Positions 17,070-25,602 of a stretch of 35,790 nucleotides of DNA are shown here, one piece after another; positions within the stretch are counted from its first letter, which is position 1; every line of letters begins with the position of its first letter. Below the pieces are notes generated by a model. That model was not told the DNA's origin and did not search any database. It saw nothing but the letters and a program-made list of their open reading frames with translations. This DNA is from DASYML01 sp036399835 (lineage in GTDB: Bacteria > Acidobacteriota > Blastocatellia > Pyrinomonadales > Pyrinomonadaceae): NCBI GenBank assembly GCA_036399835.1, contig DASWMI010000035.1, positions 1 to 35,790 on the forward strand, in the 5' to 3' direction. The position numbers were made by a program, and so were the translations under genes.

Positions 17070-17486
17070 ATGTCAAAAGAGCCGACGAAGAAAACAAACG
17101 AAGCCTCACGCCGTATTCTTGTCGCCGACGACGACCCGGCGATCCTGCGGCTGGTCACTGCCATCGTTGAAAAGGAAGGCTACGTGGTGGTCGCCGCGCG
17201 CGACGGGCGCGAAGCCTACAAAATCTTGCAGAGCGATTCCGATTTTATCGCGGGCATCTTCGATGTCGTCATGCCGCACATCTCTGGCCCTGAGCTGGTC
17301 CGCTATATGCAGACGGAAAAGCGGCTGATGCGCATTCCCATCATGATGATGACAGCCGAGCAGAATCCCAAGCTCTCCTCAGACAGCTTCGCCGCAGGGG
17401 CGGTCGTCTTTCTTCCCAAGCCTTTCACTACCGCGCAGCTACAGATTATGGTGCGCATGTTGGTGAGCAAAAGCAGCAAGTCCTGA
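17070..17486 (+). CDS. Stand-alone response regulator receiver protein
   Basis: A 138 aa single receiver (REC) domain with no output domain, comparable in layout to CheY, Spo0F or DivK. Key residues are visible: acidic cluster Asp20-Asp22 (ILVADDDPAI), phospho-acceptor Asp65 (IFDVVMPHISG), Thr95 (MMMTAEQ) and Lys117 (LPKPF). It should be phosphorylated by a histidine kinase and act through protein contacts, but no kinase gene is in this window. A Lys-rich leader of 14 residues precedes the domain. Starts 9 bp after pdxA. Confidence 0.9.
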   Translation: MSKEPTKKTNEASRRILVADDDPAILRLVTAIVEKEGYVVVAARDGREAYKILQSDSDFIAGIFDVVMPHISGPELVRYMQTEKRLMRIPIMMMTAEQNPKLSSDSFAAGAVVFLPKPFTTAQLQIMVRMLVSKSSKS

Positions 17487-17530
17487 CGCTAAGTGTCAAA
17501 GCAGCATGACGAGCGAGCCGCACGTCGCTG

Positions 17531-18142
17531 ATGATAAAGGCAAAGCTTATGAGCACAAGAATCCGTCTGGCGGGTCTGGCTTTATGTCTGATGGCAGGCT
17601 CGCTCTCAGTTGTTGTTTACACGCGGGCCGCAGGCGAACTCAGTCCGGGCGAGGCTCGTAAAATCATCGCGCGGATGGCCGGGATAGAGCTGCCTTCGAG
17701 TGCCGTGCGCGTCAAGCAAGTCTCCGCGCTAGGCTCTTCGGCGGTCGTCGTCGCGCAGGTCGAGACGGCCTTTCGTCTGACGAGAGGCGATGACGGCAAG
17801 TGGCGCGTGGTGGAGATGAGGACGGGCAATAACAAGTGGGAGAATGTGGACCTGCTGGTGCGCGGGCTCAATGCGGAGAAGACAGGCAGGGCGCAGGCCG
17901 AGCTTGAGTCCTTAGCGGGCGCGCTCGAAGCTTTCCGGCGCGAGCGCGGCTTTTACGTCGTGGCCGATAATTCGAGCGCTCTTCTGGACCACCTCAACCC
18001 GCGCTATCTCAAGAACGTGATTCGCGTTGACCCCTGGCACAATCCATACCTCTACGAAGGTACGGCTTCCGGCTACACCTTGCGCTCTCCAGGCCCCGAT
18101 GGCAAGCCCGGCACGGCTGACGACATCATCAGAAAAGGATGA
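17531..18142 (+). CDS. Secreted protein with GspG-like C-terminal segment
   Basis: A 203 aa protein with an N-terminal hydrophobic segment (about residues 12-33) resembling a signal peptide or anchor. The last 37 residues (DPWHNPYLYEG, then RSPGPDGKPGTADDI) match the C-terminal, calcium-binding end of type II secretion major pseudopilin GspG. The N-terminus lacks the prepilin GFTLIE-type motif, so it is not a pseudopilin itself. Between them lies a helical stretch (ELESLAGALEAFRRERGFY) like the GspG helix before the DPW motif. ATG 17531 is listed; an in-frame ATG at 17549 has AAAGG eight bases upstream and may be the real start. Precise function unknown. Confidence 0.7.
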   Translation: MIKAKLMSTRIRLAGLALCLMAGSLSVVVYTRAAGELSPGEARKIIARMAGIELPSSAVRVKQVSALGSSAVVVAQVETAFRLTRGDDGKWRVVEMRTGNNKWENVDLLVRGLNAEKTGRAQAELESLAGALEAFRRERGFYVVADNSSALLDHLNPRYLKNVIRVDPWHNPYLYEGTASGYTLRSPGPDGKPGTADDIIRKG

Positions 18143-18222
18143 AAGATGAACGCGGCGACGATGAATCAAAGACTAGAGCTTTGACTTCAACATTGCTGCG
18201 TTCCCGCTTGACCCTTTTTTTC

Positions 18223-18251
18223 TTGACGCTGGCTTGCGGCGGGTGTTAGGT
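18223..18251 (+). promoter_or_regulatory. Weak candidate promoter upstream of the long receiver gene
   Basis: TTGACG (18223-18228), a 17-bp spacer and TTAGGT (18246-18251) resemble a sigma-70 promoter with a good -35 and a poor -10. It lies in the 249-bp gap before the gene at 18392. Confidence 0.25.
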
Positions 18252-18391
18252 TTCAAGAGTGGCTTGCGACAGTGGCAGGCTCACTCTGAAAGTCACACGC
18301 TAACTGCCCCGCGTCATCCTCGGCGGAGGATGCAGACACTTCAAAAGCCCCCGCTGGTGGCGCCCCCTCAAACAATGGGAGGATCAACCTG

Positions 18392-19711
18392 GTGACGGTA
18401 CGCAAATTACTGCTCGCGGACGATTCAGTCACCATCCAAAAGGTCGTTGACCTGACCTTCAGCGATGAAGGGATGGAGGTTGTCACGGTCGGCGACGGCG
18501 AGCAGGCGCTTGCCAGGCTCGCAGAGATGCTCCCGGACATCGTGCTCGCGGATGTTCACATGCCAGGACGCAGCGGTTACGAAGTCTGCGAGTACATCAA
18601 ACAGGATGAGCGATTGCAGCACATTCCGGTCCTGCTGCTGGTCGGCTCATTCGAGCCGTTCGATGAGACGGAGGCGCGCAGAGTCGGCGCGGACGATCAC
18701 TTGACCAAACCATTTCAATCCATCAAACAACTGATTGGCAAAGTCGGCAAACTCCTCGGCGGCGGCGCGGCGGACGAAGATATGAAATCCACCATGAGGC
18801 TGACCCGGCCTGATGATGCGCCTGCTCCTGCCACGTCCATGAATGAGGAAGAGCTTGAGCGTGCCACAGCCGATACAGCGCCCCTCCCAGCCGTTCACGT
18901 CGAGCGCGAAGGGCAGATGCAATCCGGCGCGGCAAGCTTGCACGAGAGCAGCGACGAGGCGCAACCGTTTGAGTACGCCGCCATGAGCAGCCCTGCGAGC
19001 GAGAGTCTCTCGGGAATTTTGGACCAGCAGGACGAGGACCTTCCTGCCTTTGAAACTGCGGCGCACCAGCAGGCCGTTGATGAAGATCAAGTACAGGAGA
19101 ATTGGCAGCCTTTTCATATGGAAGAAATAAGAGAAAACGCTTACGCGCAGGCGGGCACTGGACCACAAGTAAATGTTGCCGCGAATGCGGACGACATGCT
19201 GCTCGATCTCGGCGACCCCGAAACAGCTTCCACCAACCAGGAGCCGGACGACTTTATACTGGACTTGGAGGACCAAGCCTTTTACGGCAGTCCGCAGTCA
19301 CAGCAAGCAGCCGCGCCCTCTCAAAATGTGTACGCCGCATCCGACATCCTTGAAGAAGAACGGACGCAGCCCGCCGCATCGTCCGCATCTCTCGCCGGAT
19401 GGCAAGCGACGGGCGAGGCGGACCGCGACGAAAGCCTTTCCATGGCAGAGCCGCAGCCCGAGGCCGCACAGGACGCGCCCTTGGCTCAACCGCCGCAGGC
19501 CGAAAGCGCCAGCGCCGCCGCGTCTCATGCTCCCGCGGGGTTGATTACTCTGGACCAGCTCGCGCCCGAAGTGATTGAAGCCATCGCGCGTCGCGCCGTC
19601 GAACAGCTTTCCGAGCGCGTCGTTCAGGAGATTGCCTGGGAAGTCGTCCCGCAACTGGCAGAGCTTCTCATCAAGCGCCGCCTCGAAGAAGAACAGTCGC
19701 AGCCGCGCTAA
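18392..19711 (+). CDS. Receiver protein with long acidic linker and C-terminal AWEVVP helix
   Basis: The 439 aa product has a receiver domain at 1-122 (Asp10/Asp11 in LLADDSVTI, phospho-acceptor Asp54 in VLADVHMPGRSG, Lys106 in LTKPF). The usual Thr/Ser position falls in LLLVGSFEP. Residues about 130-380 form an acidic, Gln/Glu/Ala/Pro-rich, probably disordered linker. The last ~56 residues are a helical module (APEVIEAIARRAVEQL, then VVQEIAWEVVPQLAELLIK). From family knowledge, receiver proteins ending in an AWEVVP-like helix occur in Deltaproteobacteria and Acidobacteria, some linked to motility or polarity, but I cannot name this one. Start GTG 18392. A strong terminator follows 21 bp after the stop. 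Confidence 0.8.
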   Translation: MTVRKLLLADDSVTIQKVVDLTFSDEGMEVVTVGDGEQALARLAEMLPDIVLADVHMPGRSGYEVCEYIKQDERLQHIPVLLLVGSFEPFDETEARRVGADDHLTKPFQSIKQLIGKVGKLLGGGAADEDMKSTMRLTRPDDAPAPATSMNEEELERATADTAPLPAVHVEREGQMQSGAASLHESSDEAQPFEYAAMSSPASESLSGILDQQDEDLPAFETAAHQQAVDEDQVQENWQPFHMEEIRENAYAQAGTGPQVNVAANADDMLLDLGDPETASTNQEPDDFILDLEDQAFYGSPQSQQAAAPSQNVYAASDILEEERTQPAASSASLAGWQATGEADRDESLSMAEPQPEAAQDAPLAQPPQAESASAAASHAPAGLITLDQLAPEVIEAIARRAVEQLSERVVQEIAWEVVPQLAELLIKRRLEEEQSQPR

Positions 19712-19732
19712 GACGCTAAACAGAGACAGCGG

Positions 19733-19790
19733 AAGGATCGAGCTTAAGGCCCAATCAAAACGGGCCTCAAGCTCGATCCTTTCTCTTTTT
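19733..19790 (+). terminator. Strong intrinsic terminator after the long receiver gene
   Basis: Arms 19733-19752 and 19762-19781 form a 20-bp stem with one A-C mismatch and a 9-nt loop, followed by TTCTCTTTTT. It closes the pdxA-receiver block. Confidence 0.9.
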
Positions 19791-19791
19791 G

Positions 19792-20392
19792 GCAGACCGT
19801 GTGTTTTCCGGCGGACGGTGTGTGTATCGAGGATTGAAGGGCCACTCAGCCGCGACGGGCGACGCAGCCCCTACTCATTATTGGACCAGTCGGCTTGACA
19901 TTGGTCCAGAAGATGAGTAGTGTGTTGCTCCCCCAAAAGCTCGTGGCTGAGGCCTCACTGTCAAAGTCTTAAAGCCTCACGTTAACGGCCTGAATTAATC
20001 AAGATGAAAGAATGAGTTGATGTCGCGTCCTCATGCTGTCCGATGTGTCCGTGCAGGTTGTTCCTGCCTGTTTCAGTCTCGGCAGCGCCTGTTTAGTTCG
20101 TCACCTGAGATGGAGTTTTAAGATAAAGCAGCGTGGGAGGCTGTGTTGCATCTGCGGACTCTGGAAATGCTCATCAACCGTTCGCTTAAAACCCGAAGAC
20201 AGTAAACGATAAACGCCGCGCATAGAGCCTCGCGCCGCCGTGAGGCCTAAGGATAGAGCGCCTGAGAGAGACGCAGCGTCAGCATGCGCCTGAAATACTC
20301 TGTGGAAGTCCTATGCGAGATACCTCTTCCTTGCGCGCGCGTGGCCGAATACTGATGACCCGTAACCTCTTCACAAATGTAGAAGGAGATTT
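19792..20392. other. About 600-bp stretch without a supported gene
   Basis: No ORF with protein-like character is seen. The stretch holds a hairpin of two TGGWCCA copies (19871-19920, listed separately) preceded by a GC-rich segment (about 19849-19870) that looks like a piece of a dispersed element. The rest (19921-20380) is unremarkable. The final bases carry AGAAGGAGATTT, the ribosome-binding site of the next gene. The promoter of the 20393-22707 pair must lie here, but I cannot point to a convincing one. Confidence 0.6.
19871..19920. repeat. Hairpin made of paired TGGACCA/TGGTCCA sites
   Basis: CTACTCAT (19871-19878) pairs with ATGAGTAG (19913-19920). Inside it TGGACCA (19882-19888) pairs with TGGTCCA (19902-19908), leaving a 13-nt loop and small internal loops. 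Intergenic and not followed by a T-tract. Confidence 0.75.
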
Positions 20393-20953
20393 ATGCACCT
20401 GGAAAATTTCTTACATGGCTCGCGCCGGATAAAGAGCATCCTCGCGCTGGCCGGTTTCCTGCTCGTCATTATCGCGAGCGCATCTCTGGGACTGGCGCAG
20501 AGTCCCGTCGCCCCACAAACGGACCAGGAGTTGAGCGTGTCTGACTTACTCAAGCTGCCGGGAAAAGTTCTTGGCGAAGGCGCTAACCAGAGGGCCGTCG
20601 GCAAATACAGAGTGGCCCGTTATCGCGTCGAAGAGTTGACGCTGCCGCGCACTGTCGAAGTCGAGATTCGCGGGCAGAAAGTTCATGCGACGCAGGCTTA
20701 TCGTCTGACGATAGTGGGCGGCCCTTTCCCCGTCCGCGCGCTGCCGCCCGTCGTCTGGATTGACGATACGCCCATCGGTTACGGCGTTGAGAACGAAGAC
20801 CTCAATGCTATCACAGCCATCACGTTCGACCAGTCGCTGCTACGTGAAGGAGCAACCATCTATCTTTCTTACGGAGATAAGGAAGACAAAACGGACCGCG
20901 TCGCGCTGCCCGAAAAGCTCAAGCTCGATGGCCCCAGGGGAGGTAATCAATGA
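20393..20953 (+). CDS. Exported hypothetical protein coupled to a hydrolase
   Basis: A 186 aa protein starting at ATG 20393 with a strong ribosome-binding site (AGAAGGAG). A hydrophobic signal segment (about residues 17-35, ending SLGLAQ) predicts export. The mature part looks beta-rich (VARYRVEELTLPRTVEVEI, TQAYRLTIVGGPFPVR) and has no motif I recognise. The stop overlaps the ATG of the next gene by 4 bp (ATGA), so the two are translationally coupled and probably act together outside the cytoplasm, perhaps with this one as an accessory or binding protein for the hydrolase. Confidence 0.8.
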   Translation: MHLENFLHGSRRIKSILALAGFLLVIIASASLGLAQSPVAPQTDQELSVSDLLKLPGKVLGEGANQRAVGKYRVARYRVEELTLPRTVEVEIRGQKVHATQAYRLTIVGGPFPVRALPPVVWIDDTPIGYGVENEDLNAITAITFDQSLLREGATIYLSYGDKEDKTDRVALPEKLKLDGPRGGNQ

Positions 20954-22707
20954 AGACCGGATTTAGATTTTACATCACCTCATCTTTTGTTCTGTTGATG
21001 CTCCTCACGGGAGCGCACCTCGCATCAGCACAGACCCCGGACCCCGGCGCAACCGGCCCTTATGCTGTGACACGCGAAGAATATAACTACGGCAATCAGG
21101 CTTTCCAGCCGACGGGCTTTCCCATCTCGGTTGAATTGATTGCCTCCGTGCATCATCCGACAGACATGACTAATGGTCCTTTTCCGCTGATTGTTTTTCT
21201 GCACGGTCGCCATTCGACCTGCTACAAAGGCTCCGTGACGGGGCTGCGCTGGCCTTGCAGGTCCACCGAACAGCCGATTCCGAGCTATCAGGGCTATGAC
21301 TACATGGCTCAAAAATTGGCGAGCAACGGCTACATAGTCATCTCTATCAGCGCCAACGGCATTAATGCCTATGACAATCAGGTCGCAGATTACGGAGCGA
21401 AGGCGCGCGCCGAGCTGATGCAGAGACATCTGGACCAGTGGCGAAGCTTCAATACCACGGGGGCTGCGCCCTTCGGGACCAAGTTCGTCGGTAAAGTGGA
21501 CCTCACGCGCGTCGGGACGATGGGCCATTCGCGCGGCGGCGAGGGAGTCGTCCGTCACTTCAGCTATAACGCTTCGCTCGGCTCTCCTTATAATGTGCGG
21601 GCCGTACTCCCGCTTGCACCCGTTGATTTCAGCCGCTTTGTCATCAATAACGTCGCGCTCGAAGTTGTCCTGCCTTATTGCGACGGCGACGTTAACGATA
21701 ACCAGGGCGTGCATTATTTCGACGACGCGCGCTACAACGTGGCGGGCGATACCGGAGCCAAGCACACTGTTCAGGTGATGGGCGGCAATCACAACTACTT
21801 CAATACGGTCTGGACGCCCGGCCTCTTTCCGGCTGGCACGGCAGACGATTGGTCCGCTTACACGAGCGGCGGCACGTCGGACCCACAATGCGGGACGGTC
21901 TCAGGCAACAAGCGTCTGACGGCTGCGCAGCAGCAGGGCGTCGGGTTGGCATACACTTCCGCCTTCATGCGCGTTTACGTCGGTGGCGAGAGCCAGTTCC
22001 TGCCGATTCTGACGAGCGCCGCGCCGCCCCCGGCTTCGGCCCAGACGACCAACCTGCACGTCTCTTATCACGCGCCGGACTCGGCCACGACCCGACGCGA
22101 CGTCAACCGGCTGCTCACTTCCACCAATCTTGCGACCAACACTCTCGGCGGAGCGACGACGCAAAGCGGTCTCACGCCGCATGACCTCTGCGGCGGCGAT
22201 TCTCCGCAGCCGGCGCAGTGTCTGCCTTCTACGCAAGCGACTACGAGGCAGCCGCACACTGTCGCCAGCGCGCTTTCAACCAGGCGCGGCCTGAGCCAGT
22301 TGCGCACGGGCTGGGGCGCAATCAACTCGACCTACACCAACGATCTGCCTCTCGGCTCAAGAGACGTGAGCGGATTCCAGGCGCTGCAATTCCGCGTCAG
22401 CCTTAATTACAACGACACGCGCAACACTGCGAACGCGCCTCAGAACTTCAGCGTGATCCTGACGGACGGCACGGGCGCGACCAGCATCGTGCGTCTCAGT
22501 GATTATTCGGACGCGCTCTTTTTCCCGCCGGGCAGCGTGGCCTCCGTGCCCAAGATTTTCTTGAACACTGTGCGCCTCCCGCTCTCGGCTTTCGCGGGCG
22601 TCAATCTGTCCGATATACGCTCGGTCCAATTCAAGTTCGACCAAACCTCTACGGGCGCGCTACAGGTCTCGGACCTGGCGTTCGCCAACGCTCCCGTGGT
22701 CCAATAA
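20950..22707 (+). CDS. Secreted alpha/beta hydrolase with C-terminal beta domain
   Basis: A 585 aa exported protein (signal peptide to about residue 28, ending ASAQ). The first ~340 residues are an alpha/beta hydrolase: oxyanion-side LIVFLHGRHSTC, nucleophile elbow GHSRGG with Ser194, candidate acid Asp245 or Asp247 in LPYCDGDV, and candidate His281 in GGNHNYFN. This pattern fits the dienelactone-hydrolase/PET-hydrolase-like esterase group by general resemblance; the substrate is unknown. Several Cys suggest disulfides. The last ~130 residues (from about SRDVSGFQALQFRVSL) look like a beta-sandwich, possibly binding carbohydrate. A GGGGAGG ribosome-binding site lies inside the upstream gene. 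A strong terminator follows. Confidence 0.82.
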   Translation: MKTGFRFYITSSFVLLMLLTGAHLASAQTPDPGATGPYAVTREEYNYGNQAFQPTGFPISVELIASVHHPTDMTNGPFPLIVFLHGRHSTCYKGSVTGLRWPCRSTEQPIPSYQGYDYMAQKLASNGYIVISISANGINAYDNQVADYGAKARAELMQRHLDQWRSFNTTGAAPFGTKFVGKVDLTRVGTMGHSRGGEGVVRHFSYNASLGSPYNVRAVLPLAPVDFSRFVINNVALEVVLPYCDGDVNDNQGVHYFDDARYNVAGDTGAKHTVQVMGGNHNYFNTVWTPGLFPAGTADDWSAYTSGGTSDPQCGTVSGNKRLTAAQQQGVGLAYTSAFMRVYVGGESQFLPILTSAAPPPASAQTTNLHVSYHAPDSATTRRDVNRLLTSTNLATNTLGGATTQSGLTPHDLCGGDSPQPAQCLPSTQATTRQPHTVASALSTRRGLSQLRTGWGAINSTYTNDLPLGSRDVSGFQALQFRVSLNYNDTRNTANAPQNFSVILTDGTGATSIVRLSDYSDALFFPPGSVASVPKIFLNTVRLPLSAFAGVNLSDIRSVQFKFDQTSTGALQVSDLAFANAPVVQ

Positions 22708-22730
22708 AAGCCGCCTCAGCGAACCTTCAA

Positions 22731-22769
22731 AGGGCGACGGCCATCAATGCCGTCGCCCTCTTTTTTTTT
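22731..22769 (+). terminator. Strong intrinsic terminator after the hydrolase
   Basis: Perfect 11-bp stem (22731-22741 with 22749-22759), 7-nt loop and a run of nine T (22761-22769). Separates the hydrolase pair from valS. Confidence 0.95.
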
Positions 22770-22810
22770 GATAACAGATGGCCCGAATCCCATACAGGTC
22801 TACGCCAGAG

Positions 22811-22839
22811 ATGAAACCCACAGCCATTTCCTTTACAAT
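22811..22839 (+). promoter_or_regulatory. Candidate valS promoter
   Basis: TACAAT at 22834-22839 (5 of 6 to the -10 consensus) lies 17 bp after ATGAAA (4 of 6 to the -35 consensus), between the upstream terminator and valS. The predicted transcript would carry the heptad repeat in its 5' leader. Confidence 0.45.
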
Positions 22840-22866
22840 AACCGGACGCGAGGAAGAACCAAAACA

Positions 22867-22900
22867 GATTACCGATTACTGATTACTGATTGCCGATTGT
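22867..22900. repeat. GATTACT heptad repeat in the valS leader
   Basis: Five tandem 7-bp units (GATTACC, GATTACT twice, GATTGCC, GATTGT) end 11 bp before the valS ATG. No inverted second arm. Confidence 0.85.
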
Positions 22901-22911
22901 CTGACCACAAC

Positions 22912-25602
22912 ATGGAGATTCCGAAGTCTTACGATCCGAAGCAGGCCGAGCAGAGCCACTACGCGCGCTGGGAGGAGCAGGGCTGCTTTGCGCCCGAAAT
23001 CAACCGCGACCCCCAGGCTCCCATCTATTCCATAGTCATCCCGCCGCCGAACGTGACAGGCTCGCTACACATGGGCCACGCGCTGCAACATACTTTGATG
23101 GACGTGCTCTCGCGGCACAAGCGTATGAAGGGCTACAGGACTCTCTGGCTGCCAGGCATGGACCACGCTGGGATTTCGACGCAGCTCATGGTCTCGCGCG
23201 AGCTGAAGAAGCAGGGGCTGACGCGGCACGATCTGGGCCGAGAAAAATTCGTCGAGCGCGTCTGGCAATGGAAGCACGAATCGGGCGGGCAGATTCTCAG
23301 CCAGATGCGGCGCGAGGGAGCAAGCGTTGACTGGTCCAGAGAGCGTTTCACGATGGACGAGGGACTCTCGCGCGCGGTGCGCGAAGTCTTCGTGCGTCTT
23401 TACGAGGAGGGCTGGATTTATCGCGGCGACCGCATCGTCAACTGGTGCCCGCAGGACCAGACAGTGCTCTCCGATCTTGAGGTCGAGAAGACGCCGCAAT
23501 CCGGGAAGCTCTACTATTTGCAGTATCCGGTCAAGGATAGCGAGCGCCGCGTGACTGTGGCGACGACGCGGCCCGAAACGATGCTCGGCGATACGGCTGT
23601 CGCCGTCAATCCTCAAGACGAGCGTTACCGCGAGCTGGTCGGCAAAACTCTCGTGCTGCCTCTCGCGGGTCGCGAGATTCCGCTGGTCGCGGATGAATTT
23701 GTTGACCCTCAATTTGGCACGGGTGCGGTCAAGGTGACGCCCGCGCACGACCCGAACGATTACGAGATGGGCGTGCGCCACAGTCTGCCGCAGGTCATCG
23801 TGATAGACCAGAACGCGCGCATGACTGAGGCCGCGGGCGAGAATTTTAGCGGTCTGGACCGTTACCAGGCGCGCGAGCGTGTCGTTGAAAAATTTGCAGA
23901 GCTGGGTCTTTTAGAGAAGGTGGTTGATTACGAGTTCTCCATCTCGAAGTGCGAACGCTGCAAGACTGTCATCGAGCCGCTGATTATGACGCAGTGGTTC
24001 TGCCGTATGGACCAGATGCGCGACCTCGCGCTGGAATCAATGAGAAGCGAGAAGAGACCGCGCTTCGTGCCGGAAGTGCCTTACGAGAAGGTTTATACGA
24101 GCTGGCTCGAAAACCTGCGCGACTGGACCATCTCGCGGCAACTATGGTGGGGGCACCAGATTCCCGCCTGGTACGATAAGGAAGGGAATCTCTTCGTCGC
24201 GCGCTCCGAGGAAGAGGCGCGCGTTAAGGCGGGGACCGACGAGTTGAAGCAGGATGAAGACGTGCTCGACACATGGTTTTCGTCCGCGCTCTGGCCTTTT
24301 TCGACGCTCGGCTGGCCCGACGAAACCGAAGACCTCAAGACTTTCTACCCGACCTCCGTTCTGATTACCGGGCGCGACATCATCTTCCTGTGGGTCTCTC
24401 GCATGGTCATGACCGGGATGAAGTTTATGGACCAGCAGCCCTTCGCGGATGTCTTCATCACGGGCACGGTCCTGGACAAGCAGGGGCAGCGGATGTCCAA
24501 GACCAAGCTCAACGGGATTGACCCGCTCGACGTGTTTGAAAAGTATGGGGTGGATGCGACGAGGCTCGTGCTCGCTTCCATTGGCAGCACCGATACGCGC
24601 TGGAACGATAACAACGTAGAGTCTTATCGCAACTTCGCCAACAAAATCTGGAACGCCGCGCGCTTCTGCCTGCTCAATTCAGAAGGCGCACGAGTCGATC
24701 CCGCTTCTCTGGACCAGACGGGCGAGGAGCTATCACTTCATGATCGCTGGATTGTCTCTCGGCTCAACCGCACCGCGCTCGATGTCAATGCCGCGCTTGA
24801 GCGTTATGAGTTTTACGCGGTGGTCCAGATGCTCTACCACTTCTTCTGGGATGATTTCTGCGACTGGTACATAGAGTTGTCAAAGCAGGAGGTGGCTGCG
24901 GAAACCGCTTCGCACGCGAGGGCGGCGGCACGCACGCGGCTCATCTCCGTGCTCGAACAGGCTCTGCGTTTGCTGCATCCCTTGATGCCTTACATCACGG
25001 AAGAGCTGTGGCAGCGCCTGCCGGGTGTGGATGAAAAGCTGCTGCATCCCGCTTACCAGGGCGCGCAGCCGACCATCATGCTGGCGAGTTATCCGAAGGG
25101 CGACGCCGCACGCGTTGACGAACGCGCGCAAAGCCACATGCAGGCCGTCATAGACCTCATCTCGCGCGTGCGCAATATACGCTCGGAGATGAACATCAAG
25201 CCGGGCGAGCGCGTGCGCCTGATTGTTAACTCTGCCGACGCGGAGCTGCGCAGCGTCTTTGAGTCGAGCCTGGACCAGATTACCAGGCTCGCGCGCGCGT
25301 CGGAGATAAATATCGGCGATGGAATTCAAACGCCGAGAGCTTCTGCGCGTGCGGTCCTGGCCGGAGGCGCGGAAGTGTGCGTCCCACTCGAAGGCTTGAT
25401 TGATTTCGCGCAGGAGACCGCAAGGCTTGCACGTGAGCGCGAAAAATTGCAGAAGGAAGCCGGAAAGCTTGAGGCGCAGCTTGCCAACCAGCAGTTTGTC
25501 GAGCGCGCGCCCGCCGAAAAGGTCTCAGAGATTCGAGAGCGTCTGGACGACATAGCGCGGCGCACAGAGATGCTCGGGCAGAATCTGGAGGCGCTCAAAT
25601 GA
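22912..25602 (+). CDS. valS: Valyl-tRNA synthetase
   Basis: Class I aminoacyl-tRNA synthetase charging tRNA-Val, with editing of misactivated threonine. The 896 aa protein has the HIGH-type motif in PPNVTGSLHMGHAL (HMGH 53-56), the editing-domain segment TTRPETMLGDTAVAV, GTGAVKVTPAHDPNDYE, and WWGHQIPAWY. The KMSKS loop reads RMSKT (527-531). The anticodon-binding region and C-terminal coiled-coil arm (ARLAREREKLQKEAGKL) are complete. The frame is open back to 22747, but that ATG lies in the upstream terminator hairpin; ATG 22912 gives the family start MEIPKSYDPKQAE. nadC overlaps by 4 bp. Confidence 0.96.
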   Translation: MEIPKSYDPKQAEQSHYARWEEQGCFAPEINRDPQAPIYSIVIPPPNVTGSLHMGHALQHTLMDVLSRHKRMKGYRTLWLPGMDHAGISTQLMVSRELKKQGLTRHDLGREKFVERVWQWKHESGGQILSQMRREGASVDWSRERFTMDEGLSRAVREVFVRLYEEGWIYRGDRIVNWCPQDQTVLSDLEVEKTPQSGKLYYLQYPVKDSERRVTVATTRPETMLGDTAVAVNPQDERYRELVGKTLVLPLAGREIPLVADEFVDPQFGTGAVKVTPAHDPNDYEMGVRHSLPQVIVIDQNARMTEAAGENFSGLDRYQARERVVEKFAELGLLEKVVDYEFSISKCERCKTVIEPLIMTQWFCRMDQMRDLALESMRSEKRPRFVPEVPYEKVYTSWLENLRDWTISRQLWWGHQIPAWYDKEGNLFVARSEEEARVKAGTDELKQDEDVLDTWFSSALWPFSTLGWPDETEDLKTFYPTSVLITGRDIIFLWVSRMVMTGMKFMDQQPFADVFITGTVLDKQGQRMSKTKLNGIDPLDVFEKYGVDATRLVLASIGSTDTRWNDNNVESYRNFANKIWNAARFCLLNSEGARVDPASLDQTGEELSLHDRWIVSRLNRTALDVNAALERYEFYAVVQMLYHFFWDDFCDWYIELSKQEVAAETASHARAAARTRLISVLEQALRLLHPLMPYITEELWQRLPGVDEKLLHPAYQGAQPTIMLASYPKGDAARVDERAQSHMQAVIDLISRVRNIRSEMNIKPGERVRLIVNSADAELRSVFESSLDQITRLARASEINIGDGIQTPRASARAVLAGGAEVCVPLEGLIDFAQETARLAREREKLQKEAGKLEAQLANQQFVERAPAEKVSEIRERLDDIARRTEMLGQNLEALK

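Noticed and set aside
20033..20212. A 59-codon Cys-containing frame in the large intergenic gap
   Set aside because: No ribosome-binding site, irregular composition and codon use unlike neighbours; probably chance.
22747..22911. Upstream in-frame extension of valS
   Set aside because: Its ATG lies within the hydrolase terminator and the extension translates a T-tract and heptad repeats; the family N-terminus begins at 22912.
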